The notes beneath the pieces are model-generated. The model was not told where the DNA came from, searched no databases, and saw nothing but the letters and a program-made list of their open reading frames with translations. A program made the translations under genes and the position numbers. Shown piece after piece: positions 45,339-53,173 of a stretch of DNA of 64,000 nucleotides. Within the stretch, counting starts at the first letter, position 1. Each line of letters starts with the position of its first letter. Origin of the DNA: Chryseobacterium formosum (GTDB lineage Bacteria > Bacteroidota > Bacteroidia > Flavobacteriales > Weeksellaceae); the NCBI RefSeq assembly GCF_026460885.1, contig NZ_JAOVZW010000001.1, forward strand, positions 558,001 through 622,000. Direction: 5' to 3'.

Positions 45339-47465
45339 TTACTGTGCTCTGTCTTTTTCTTCAAAATTGATGCTTTTTGTACTGACTTTCTTTTTATTAT
45401 TTCCTAATATATAATTTACACTTAAGCGGAAACCTCTTCCATCCCAATAATTATTAAAATGTTGGCTGTTATCACTGAAATACATGTCTCCACGATACTT
45501 TTGAGCAAAAATATTGGTTACTGTAGCGTTAATTTGAAGCTGCTTTTCCATGAGAGAAATCTTAATCCCTGAATTTAAATTTGAAAAATTATGGAAAGAA
45601 GAATTCACGTTTTTGTAAGGTAAATCCTGGCTGTAGTTTAGAAAAAAGAATAACGTCTTATTTTTATTTAAAGTAAATGTGTTGTTAAAAGAATAACTTA
45701 CAGAATGACCTTTTTGTGGTTGAGCTTCAATATTGTAGACTTTAGAATCGGTTAACGACCCATTTAATGAAAGACTTGTTTCCCAAAATTTGAAAAATTT
45801 ATCGGTATAAGAAACATTAAATCCATAAAAATTATTGTCATAATAATTAAGATAAGTCCCGATTTGTGAAATTCCATCTAATAAAGAGAATTGACCGAAA
45901 CCATTTTTTAGTTTTAAATAATAAATACTTGCAGAAAATTTGCTGTTATAAGTATATCCTAATTCTAAATTATTGATATAAGATGGCTTTAACAAAGGAT
46001 TTCCTGAAGAATAAGAGTAAGGATTTTCATACCATCTGAAAGGATTTAAATTGCTCATGCTTGGTCGGTTAATTCTTCTTGAATAAGAAAGGCTGAAAAC
46101 ATTTTTCTTTTCTTTATACGAAACAAAAGCTGATGGAAACCATTGTCCGTAATTGTAATGATTACCAAGATTTGTTGATGGAGTGAAACTTTTTGCCTGT
46201 GTATTTTCATAACGAATTCCGGCTTTTGTTTCCCAATGTTCACCAAAACTTTTAGCGTAACTGAAATAAGCAGCGTAATTTTCTTCCTGATATTCAAATA
46301 AATTAACTCTTTGTAAATCAGAGATATATTGATTGTTGATGATGTTGAAATACTGAAGGTCAGTTGAATTTTTAAACTGATTAAATTTCAAACCTGTTTC
46401 AATGGTTCCGAATGAAAAAGGTAATTCCAGATCGCCTTGCAAAGAGAAAACCTGTGGAGCAACAATTGAAGTTGTTTTTACATCCTGAATCGAGTTATCA
46501 CTTTGTTTTAAAGTTGAAAAATTTACATTTGTATCCGAATTATTCTTGAAAAAGTTTCCTGCAAAACTCAGTTTTTTCCCTAATGAATCTAATTTCAAAT
46601 CATAGTAAACACTTAAAGTATGCGTAGGATTTTTCTCACGATGAAATGTATTGGTCAAAAGGTTTTCAACAGTAGAATTAGAGCTGATATTTTTTGTTTC
46701 ATTAGCGATATCCATTCCTGATTTTTCGTGAGCATAAATGTATTCCATACCGATTTCAGAATTCTTATTAAGCTTGTACGAAAAATTTAGGTTGGGCGTT
46801 AATTCTTTCCACATATCCTTTCTTACGGAACGGCTGTAGTTTTGAGAAGCTCCTAAAATCGTATAATTTTCCACCGAGCGTTTTGCTCCGTCCAGATATC
46901 CGGTTTTTAAAGATAAACTCAATTTTTCAGTTTGGTAATTGAGCGTTCCGTTTATATTTCCGCTTGAATATGTTCGCTGATTTAATCCCGTATTTAGAGA
47001 ACCGCTCCACCCCAAGTTTTGATTTTTTTTCAAAATAATATTAATCAATCCACTGTTTCCCTGGGCTTCATATTTTGCAGGTGGAGTAGTGATGACCTCT
47101 ATTTTGGCAATATTTTCTGAGCGAATTGTTTTTAGATAATTCAGAAGCGCAGTTCCTGAAAGGTTCAGCATTCTCCCATTAATCATAACATTTACACTAC
47201 TTTTTCCGGTAATTGAAATATTTCCCAGATTGTCATCAACTTTCAGCATCGGAACATTGGCTAAAGTTTCTGCGCCATCCATTCCCTGTGATGCAATTGA
47301 TGCTTCTACATTGAAGATTAGTCGGTCTGCTATCCTTTCGAGAAGTAATTTTTTCTTTCCGTTAATGGTAACAGCATCTATATTTTTGACTTGTAAAGTA
47401 TCTTGTTTTTGAGCAAAAAAGGAAATGTATAAAAATGTAGCAGCAATAATGAATGTCTTTTTCAT
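45339..47465 (-). CDS. TonB-receptor-like outer-membrane beta-barrel protein (paralogue)
   Basis: This is a 708-aa outer-membrane protein that is a diverged relative of the next gene downstream. The signal peptide is about 1-18. The plug-like region (about 20-150) contains ITGKSSVNVMINGRMLNLSG and IEVITTPPAKYEAQGNSGLINIIL. The rest is a beta barrel with many aromatic strand ends. It follows the DUF5694 gene by 34 bp, so the three genes probably form one transcript. The substrate is unknown. Confidence 0.85.
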   Translation of the reverse strand: MKKTFIIAATFLYISFFAQKQDTLQVKNIDAVTINGKKKLLLERIADRLIFNVEASIASQGMDGAETLANVPMLKVDDNLGNISITGKSSVNVMINGRMLNLSGTALLNYLKTIRSENIAKIEVITTPPAKYEAQGNSGLINIILKKNQNLGWSGSLNTGLNQRTYSSGNINGTLNYQTEKLSLSLKTGYLDGAKRSVENYTILGASQNYSRSVRKDMWKELTPNLNFSYKLNKNSEIGMEYIYAHEKSGMDIANETKNISSNSTVENLLTNTFHREKNPTHTLSVYYDLKLDSLGKKLSFAGNFFKNNSDTNVNFSTLKQSDNSIQDVKTTSIVAPQVFSLQGDLELPFSFGTIETGLKFNQFKNSTDLQYFNIINNQYISDLQRVNLFEYQEENYAAYFSYAKSFGEHWETKAGIRYENTQAKSFTPSTNLGNHYNYGQWFPSAFVSYKEKKNVFSLSYSRRINRPSMSNLNPFRWYENPYSYSSGNPLLKPSYINNLELGYTYNSKFSASIYYLKLKNGFGQFSLLDGISQIGTYLNYYDNNFYGFNVSYTDKFFKFWETSLSLNGSLTDSKVYNIEAQPQKGHSVSYSFNNTFTLNKNKTLFFFLNYSQDLPYKNVNSSFHNFSNLNSGIKISLMEKQLQINATVTNIFAQKYRGDMYFSDNSQHFNNYWDGRGFRLSVNYILGNNKKKVSTKSINFEEKDRAQ

Positions 47466-47499
47466 GGGTAATTACAGTTTTATTTTGAAAAAAGAAGAA

Positions 47500-48348
47500 T
47501 TATTTTTTTTGATCTAACGTTGAAAACTCAACGTAATCATATTCAGGAGATGAAGTGAAAAGTTGTCTTAAAACCGAGGCATGACCGTTCCCTGCAATAA
47601 CCAAGATTCTGTCTTCATTATTTTTCGGAATCTCCTGAATCTTTCTGAACATTCTGAGATTTCTGTTATACCAATATAAAGCAAGCAAATCTGCACCGTC
47701 ATGTTCTCTCAGTCTAAAATCTCCGGTTAAATACGCTCCGTATTCATATTGATGATATTCTTTGCTGTTCATGTATTTGAACATATCAAGAAGTGATTTG
47801 AAATTTTTTGGTTCTGTACTTTTAATGAAAATATTATACTGTTTAGAAACTGCATCATCACTTAAGAAATCATAATCCTCTAAAAGATTTTTAAAATACA
47901 CTGAATCTTTTTTACCAAAGGTTTCTGAGTAATCATCCAAAACGGATCTTGCATCAATACTGAACAATTCAGGCAAATTAAGTTCATTAGCAAGACGCAT
48001 GGCAACTTGATAACGCTCATCTCTTTGATCTCTGTGCTTTCCGTTTTTGTATTCTTTCAATTTTTCATTAGCTTTCCAATCTGGCCAGGCTTCAATAGCA
48101 ATTTTTGTAGGCTTAAATTTTTTGATGTAATTAATAATTTCTGTTATTTCTGCTGCTCTTTTAGGTTCTAAAACATCTACTTGGTTATTTTTCTCTGTTT
48201 TATGGGCATCCATATTCGGATAATCAAAATGAAATGAACCGACTACCAAAACTTTAGTTTTAGGATTGGTAAAATATTCAGAAGGTTTTTTCTGTCCGAA
48301 TAAAAAAGTTGATACTGTTAATAATACTATTATAATTGAGAATTTCAT
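47500..48348 (-). CDS. DUF5694-type exported protein (TraB/ChaN-like)
   Basis: This is a 282-aa exported protein. The signal peptide is about 1-18 (ending LFGQ). The motif VLVVGSFHFDYPNMDAH near the start, IAIEAWPDW, and the C-terminal VIAGNGHASVLRQLF resemble the GxxH and GHxxxL pattern of TraB/ChaN-like putative metalloproteases and heme-binding proteins. The function is unproven. It heads the operon of two barrel proteins, and a TAAATTTG element at 48374-48381 is its likely promoter. Confidence 0.78.
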   Translation of the reverse strand: MKFSIIIVLLTVSTFLFGQKKPSEYFTNPKTKVLVVGSFHFDYPNMDAHKTEKNNQVDVLEPKRAAEITEIINYIKKFKPTKIAIEAWPDWKANEKLKEYKNGKHRDQRDERYQVAMRLANELNLPELFSIDARSVLDDYSETFGKKDSVYFKNLLEDYDFLSDDAVSKQYNIFIKSTEPKNFKSLLDMFKYMNSKEYHQYEYGAYLTGDFRLREHDGADLLALYWYNRNLRMFRKIQEIPKNNEDRILVIAGNGHASVLRQLFTSSPEYDYVEFSTLDQKK

Positions 48349-48373
48349 AATGATTTGTTTTAAATATTTTTGA

Positions 48374-48381
48374 CAAATTTA
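48374..48381 (-). promoter_or_regulatory. Probable promoter -7 element (TAAATTTG) of the DUF5694 operon
   Basis: This is an exact TAnnTTTG match on the minus strand, 25 bp before the start. It faces away from the divergent histidine-kinase operon. Confidence 0.5.
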
Positions 48382-48505
48382 TACCTCACAACAATTTGAT
48401 AAAATAAGGTTTCGACCAATCAGGGAATATGTCAGCTTAAAATATTTTCGTCGGGAAAAAACGGGTGTTCATAGATTTCAAAGGTTTTAGAAATGCTTTT
48501 GTATC

Positions 48506-48513
48506 TATTTTTG
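48506..48513 (+). promoter_or_regulatory. Probable promoter -7 element (TATTTTTG), near-leaderless
   Basis: This is an exact TAnnTTTG match ending 4 bp before the ATG of the small exported protein. Confidence 0.5.
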
Positions 48514-48517
48514 GTAC

Positions 48518-48865
48518 ATGAAAAATATAATTCTTCTTTCGAGTGTGATTTTTATACAGCTTTTTGCGGGTAATCACAAAGTAGATGTTTGGAAAACAAT
48601 AACAATTGCTCCAAACGAAAGTATTGATATTAATAAAGTAAAGGCGCCCGCAACTTTAGAAATAAAAAATCTTTCAGATGAAGATATAGCTTTAGTTTCT
48701 GAGCTGAAAATACTTGCTAAAATTTCGGGTAAGTCCGAATTCAAATATAGATTGCCTAAAAAAAGTAGTTTAAAATTAGAAAACAGAAATACAAAACCTG
48801 TTTCAATATATTTGCATTATTACTCATCCAAAAGTATTTTTATTAACAACAAAGAATTAAGATGA
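48518..48865 (+). CDS. Small exported protein ahead of a two-component system
   Basis: This is a 115-aa protein with a signal peptide (about 1-17, IILLSSVIFIQLFAG). The mature part (about 95 aa) is mainly beta with ITIAPNESIDINKVKAPATLEIKNLSDEDIAL, which resembles a small beta-sandwich. No motif is recognised. It overlaps the histidine-kinase gene by 4 bp, so it is probably made together with it and could act as its sensory partner. That role is an inference. Confidence 0.7.
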   Translation: MKNIILLSSVIFIQLFAGNHKVDVWKTITIAPNESIDINKVKAPATLEIKNLSDEDIALVSELKILAKISGKSEFKYRLPKKSSLKLENRNTKPVSIYLHYYSSKSIFINNKELR

Positions 48866-49878
48866 AAGCAAAACAAATTATATTTCTGCATATTTTCTAT
48901 TGGATTCTTAACCTGGTTTTTTCAATCATTACCCCTATTGTAGCAGGTAATACGGAATTTTTAATATTGAATATTACTTTTTTTGTAGTCAGTTTACTTG
49001 CGTTTTATATCAATTATTTTTTTATTGTTCCTTTCTTTTTCAACATTGATAAATTGTATTATACAATTCTGGGATTTTTTATTAGTGTAGGCTGTTTTGT
49101 ATTTTTCCGCTATATGGTTGAAGAATTAATCCTGCCTTTGTTTATTGGACATGGTAATTATGCTGAGGGAACTTCACTTTTGTTTTATTATTATGACAAT
49201 GTATTTTATAGTTCTACCACTCTGTTCATCAGTACTGTATTGTCTTTGTTTAATATTTTCTTAAAAAGAGAACAAGAGCGTCAGCAATTAATCAGTGAAA
49301 AAAAATCTGCAGAACTTCAAGCTTTAAAAACCCAAATCAATCCGCATTTTATTTTTAATACTTTAAATAATATTTATTCTTTAGTCTATCAAAATTCAGA
49401 TAAAGCGTTGTCTGCAATTGAAGAATTAGGACAATTATTAAGATACAGCACTAAAGATCTTGAGAAAGATTTCATTACTTTAGATAAAGAAATTGGATAT
49501 TTAGACAGTTTGATTGCTTTAGAAAAATTGAGAATTAAAAATCCCGAACTATTAATTGTTGAAAAAAAACTGATTCATCCAAAACTGAATATTTCGCCAA
49601 TGCTTTTAGTTCCTTTTGTTGAAAATGCTTTTAAACATGGTGATTTTAGAAATAAAGGTTTTGAAATGAAAATTTCAGATGAAAATAAAATACTGCATTT
49701 TTATCTTTCAAATTATAAAAAAGAGAAAATGAAAGATGTTGTTTCCGGAATTGGGATTGAAAATGTCAGAAAACGTTTAGAGATTTTGTATTCTAAAAAA
49801 TATGAACTGAAAATTACAGAAACAGAAACCGATTTTACAGTAGATTTAAAGATTGATTTGAAGAATGAAGAAAATTAA
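48862..49878 (+). CDS. LytS-type sensor histidine kinase
   Basis: This is an inner-membrane kinase of 338 aa. Four helices span about 5-130. The His_kinase region then has the phospho-accepting His162 in QINPHFIFNTLNNIYSL, followed by IEELGQLLRYS. An ATPase region follows with LVPFVENAFKHG (N-box) and GIGIENVRKRLEILY (G-box). It works with the overlapping LytTR regulator (14-bp overlap). The membrane part has no known sensor domain, so the signal may come through the small exported protein encoded upstream. Confidence 0.92.
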   Translation: MKAKQIIFLHIFYWILNLVFSIITPIVAGNTEFLILNITFFVVSLLAFYINYFFIVPFFFNIDKLYYTILGFFISVGCFVFFRYMVEELILPLFIGHGNYAEGTSLLFYYYDNVFYSSTTLFISTVLSLFNIFLKREQERQQLISEKKSAELQALKTQINPHFIFNTLNNIYSLVYQNSDKALSAIEELGQLLRYSTKDLEKDFITLDKEIGYLDSLIALEKLRIKNPELLIVEKKLIHPKLNISPMLLVPFVENAFKHGDFRNKGFEMKISDENKILHFYLSNYKKEKMKDVVSGIGIENVRKRLEILYSKKYELKITETETDFTVDLKIDLKNEEN

Positions 49879-50548
49879 ATGTATTATTGTAGACGATGAA
49901 CCGCTTGCGGTTTCACTTCTCGGAAATTATGTAGAAAAAATCCCGTTCCTCGAACTTGTTTTCTCTACCGAAAATCCAATTGAAGCTTTAGAATTTATTC
50001 AAAAAAATGAAGCAGAACTTGTCTTTCTCGATATTCAAATGCCAGAATTAACGGGAATAAATTTCATGAAAATTGTCGGCGATAAAATGAAATACATTCT
50101 TACAACAGCGTATTCAGAATATGCTTTGGAAGGCTATGATCATAATGTGGTCGATTATCTTTTAAAACCGATTTCTTTCGACCGCTTCAATAAAAGTGTA
50201 CTGAAAGCTCAGGAACGTTTTCCTTTAGAAGAAACAAAAGAATCGAATCATTTTTTCGTAAAATCTTCCGGTCAACAATATCGTATAAATTTTGATGAAA
50301 TTTTGTACGTGGAAAGCATCAAAGATTACGTCAACATCAAAACCGAAACTCAGGAATACATTGTCTTAGAAACTTTAAAATCTTTAGAAAATCAGCTTCC
50401 TGAAAACTTTACAAGAGTTCACAAGTCTTTTATTCTGAATTTAGATAAAGTGAAAAGTTTAGGCTTAAAAAAGATAAGTCTTAACTCAAATCACGAAATT
50501 CCGATTGGAGAAAGTTATAAAATGAATCTTTTAGAAAAGCTAAAATAA
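49865..50548 (+). CDS. LytR/AlgR-type response regulator
   Basis: This is a 227-aa cytoplasmic regulator. The receiver domain (about 1-115) has the acidic pair in VDDEPLA, the phospho-acceptor Asp56 in LVFLDIQMPELTG and the conserved Lys in VDYLLKPISFDRF. The LytTR DNA-binding domain (about 130-225) has ILYVESIKDYVNIKT and FTRVHKSFILNLDKV. It is the partner of the preceding kinase. A likely target is the divergent operon of beta-barrel proteins. Confidence 0.93.
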   Translation: MKKIKCIIVDDEPLAVSLLGNYVEKIPFLELVFSTENPIEALEFIQKNEAELVFLDIQMPELTGINFMKIVGDKMKYILTTAYSEYALEGYDHNVVDYLLKPISFDRFNKSVLKAQERFPLEETKESNHFFVKSSGQQYRINFDEILYVESIKDYVNIKTETQEYIVLETLKSLENQLPENFTRVHKSFILNLDKVKSLGLKKISLNSNHEIPIGESYKMNLLEKLK

Positions 50549-50549
50549 A

Positions 50550-50577
50550 AAAGCAACTCCAATTTTGAAGTTGCTTT
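50550..50577 (-). terminator. Terminator between the response regulator and aconitase genes
   Basis: A 9-bp stem AAAGCAACT/AGTTGCTTT is followed on the minus strand by a run of Ts (aconitase side). The T run on the plus strand is short. Confidence 0.78.
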
Positions 50578-50597
50578 CATTATATATAACAGAAATT

Positions 50598-52865
50598 TTA
50601 ATTTTCCTGTTGTTTAATCAAATTCAGAGCAGAACCTGCTTTAAACCAATCAATCTGCTGATCATTGTAAGTGTGGTTTGCCAAAACAATATCTTTCGTT
50701 CCGTTTGTGTGAATGAATTCCAAAGTCAATTGTTTTCCTGGAGCAAACTGATCCAAATCTAAGAAATTGACAACGTCATCTTCCTGAATTTTATCATAAT
50801 CTGCTTCATCAGCAAAAGTTAATCCCAACATTCCTTGTTTCTTAAGGTTGGTCTCATGGATTCTTGCAAATGATTTTACCAAAACTGCTTTTACACCAAG
50901 ATGTCTCGGTTCCATCGCAGCGTGTTCTCTTGAAGAACCTTCACCATAGTTCTGATCTCCCACAACTATAGAAGGGATTCCTGCAGCTTTATAAGCTCTT
51001 TGTACAGCAGGAACTTCACCGTAAGCACCATCTAACTGATTTTTTACTTTGTTGGTTTCCATGTTGTAAGCATTCACTGCACCGATTAACATGTTGTTTG
51101 AGATGTTATCTAGATGTCCTCTGTATTTCAACCATGGTCCTGCCATAGAAATGTGATCCGTCGTACATTTTCCGAAAGCTTTAATTAAAACTCTCGCTCC
51201 GGTAATATTTTTACCATCCCAAGCAGGGAATTCTTCTAATAGCTGAAGTCTGTCAGAAGTCGGGCTTACCTTCACAACAACTGACGAACCATCTTCAGAA
51301 GGAGCTTGGTAACCATTATCATCTACAGCAAAACCTTTCGCTGGTAATTCAAAACCTTGAGGTTCATTTAATTTGATCTGCTCTCCGTTCTCAGCAGTTA
51401 ATGTATCTGTAATTGGGTTAAAATCTAATCTTCCTGAAATCGCAATTGCTGCAACCATTTCCGGAGAAGCTACAAATGCGTGAGTGTTCGGGTTTCCGTC
51501 GGCTCTTTTCGCAAAGTTTCTGTTGAAAGAGTGAATGATAGAGTTTTTCTCGCCTTTATCTGCACCTTCTCTGTCCCATTGTCCGATACAAGGTCCGCAG
51601 GCATTGGTAAAGATTCTTGCATTTTCAAACTTTCTGAAAGAATCTAAAAACCCGTCTCTTTCTGCGGTAAATTTCACCTGTTCAGAACCTGGGTTGATTC
51701 CTAAAATTGCTTTAGGTTTTACACCTTTTGCTACGGCATCTTCAACGATTGAAGCCGCTCTTGATAAATCTTCATACGAAGAGTTGGTACAAGATCCAAT
51801 CAATGCCCATTCTACTTCAATAGGCCATCCGTTTGCTTCAGCTTTCGCTTTAAATTCAGAAACTGGAGTTGCTAAATCTGGAGTAAATGGTCCGTTCAAG
51901 TGAGGCGCCAATTCTGAAAGGTTAATTTCAATAACCTGATCGAAATATTGTTCTGGGTTAGCATATACTTCTGCATCACCTGTTAAGTGTTCTGAAACTT
52001 GGTCTGCAGCATCTACTACATCCTGTCTTCCGGTAGAAGCTAAATATCTTCTCATGGAATCATCATATCCAAATGTAGAAGTAGTAGCACCAATTTCAGC
52101 ACCCATATTACAGATTGTTCCTTTACCTGTTGCAGATAAGGAAATTGCACCATCACCGAAATACTCTACGATGCATCCTGTTCCTCCTTTTACAGTAAGA
52201 ATTCCAGCAACTTTTAGGATAACGTCTTTTGCGGAAGTCCAGCCTGACATTTTACCGGTTAATTTTACACCAATTAATTTAGGCATTTTTAATTCCCAAG
52301 CCATTCCTGCCATTACGTCAACGGCATCTGCACCACCAACTCCGATGGCAACCATTCCTAAACCTCCGGCGTTTACCGTATGAGAGTCAGTTCCAATCAT
52401 CATTCCACCTGGAAATGCGTAGTTTTCTAAAACAACCTGATGGATAATTCCGGCTCCCGGTTTCCAAAAACCGATTCCGTATTTATCACAAACAGAACCT
52501 AAAAAGTTAAAAACCTCAGAATTTTTATTGATTCCTTCCTGTAAATCTGATTCAGCACCCACTCTCGCCTGGATCAGGTGATCTGCGTGAGCAGTTGAAG
52601 GCACGGCAACTTTAGGTTTTCCGGCCTGCATAAACTGTAAAAGAGCCATCTGAGCCGTGGCATCCTGCATGGCAACTCTATCCGGAGCGAAATCCACATA
52701 AGAATTTCCTCTTTCATGTTCTTTTGTTGCGTTTCCTTCCCACAAATGGGTGTAAAGAATTTTTTCTGAAAGTGTTAGCGGTTTTCCTGTGATCTGTCTT
52801 GCTGCTGCAATACGTTCAGGATAGCGTTCGTACACTTTTTTGATCATGTCAATGTCGAAAGTCAT
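50598..52865 (-). CDS. acn: Aconitate hydratase, mitochondrial type
   Basis: This TCA-cycle enzyme interconverts citrate and isocitrate with a [4Fe-4S] cluster, 755 aa, the size of mitochondrial-type aconitase. It opens with [18 protein letters not shown] and has [13 protein letters not shown]. The cluster cysteines lie in [11 protein letters not shown] and [30 protein letters not shown] is the swivel-domain signature. All catalytic and cluster residues that I can read are present. A second, unrelated-class aconitase (AcnB) lies 308 bp upstream on the same strand. Confidence 0.95.
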   Translation of the reverse strand: MTFDIDMIKKVYERYPERIAAARQITGKPLTLSEKILYTHLWEGNATKEHERGNSYVDFAPDRVAMQDATAQMALLQFMQAGKPKVAVPSTAHADHLIQARVGAESDLQEGINKNSEVFNFLGSVCDKYGIGFWKPGAGIIHQVVLENYAFPGGMMIGTDSHTVNAGGLGMVAIGVGGADAVDVMAGMAWELKMPKLIGVKLTGKMSGWTSAKDVILKVAGILTVKGGTGCIVEYFGDGAISLSATGKGTICNMGAEIGATTSTFGYDDSMRRYLASTGRQDVVDAADQVSEHLTGDAEVYANPEQYFDQVIEINLSELAPHLNGPFTPDLATPVSEFKAKAEANGWPIEVEWALIGSCTNSSYEDLSRAASIVEDAVAKGVKPKAILGINPGSEQVKFTAERDGFLDSFRKFENARIFTNACGPCIGQWDREGADKGEKNSIIHSFNRNFAKRADGNPNTHAFVASPEMVAAIAISGRLDFNPITDTLTAENGEQIKLNEPQGFELPAKGFAVDDNGYQAPSEDGSSVVVKVSPTSDRLQLLEEFPAWDGKNITGARVLIKAFGKCTTDHISMAGPWLKYRGHLDNISNNMLIGAVNAYNMETNKVKNQLDGAYGEVPAVQRAYKAAGIPSIVVGDQNYGEGSSREHAAMEPRHLGVKAVLVKSFARIHETNLKKQGMLGLTFADEADYDKIQEDDVVNFLDLDQFAPGKQLTLEFIHTNGTKDIVLANHTYNDQQIDWFKAGSALNLIKQQEN

Positions 52866-52926
52866 ATCTTAATTTAATTTTTCTGTTTTCAATAAATCTT
52901 TTGTTTCAAAATAAATTTAAAGCAAA

Positions 52927-52954
52927 AAATTATAATCATTTATAATTCATCAAA
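52927..52954. repeat. Degenerate heptad repeat element 5
   Basis: Four 7-nt units occur here (AAATTAT, AATCATT, TATAATT, CATCAAA), close in sequence to the right arm of element 6 at 57302-57329. Confidence 0.5.
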
Positions 52955-53095
52955 TACTGTTCCTCCAATTTATAGAAAGGGATAAATACGATGAATGACT
53001 GAGATTATTTATAACTATCAAGTTAAGGAAAAATAAAATTTCGGTTATTGATCTAAGATAAAATAAATAAGATGAGGCTTAAATGGAAACGTTCT

Positions 53096-53135
53096 AAACA
53101 AAAAATGGAAGACTTCAAAAGAAATCTTCCATTTT
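53096..53135 (-). terminator. Intrinsic terminator of acnB
   Basis: The arms AAAATGGAAGA and TCTTCCATTTT surround a 12-nt loop. On the minus strand a six-T run follows. Confidence 0.8.
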
Positions 53136-53173
53136 ATATTTAAAAAAGTCTTTCGACTGAAATTTAAAATATA

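Larger units (their letters stand above)
52866..53173. other. Intergenic region between the two aconitase genes (308 bp)
   Basis: It holds the acnB terminator at 53096-53135, a short GAAA-capped hairpin with a T run (minus strand) at 53147-53154, and heptad repeat element 5 at 52927-52954. I found no exact TAnnTTTG on the minus strand for the aconitase gene. There is no gene-like reading frame. Confidence 0.6.

Noticed and set aside
48349..48517. LytTR-binding direct repeats in the divergent region
   Set aside because: I found only loose matches (AAGGTTTC and AAGGTTTT) with a spacing of about 73 bp, not the 10-13 bp spacer expected for LytTR sites.
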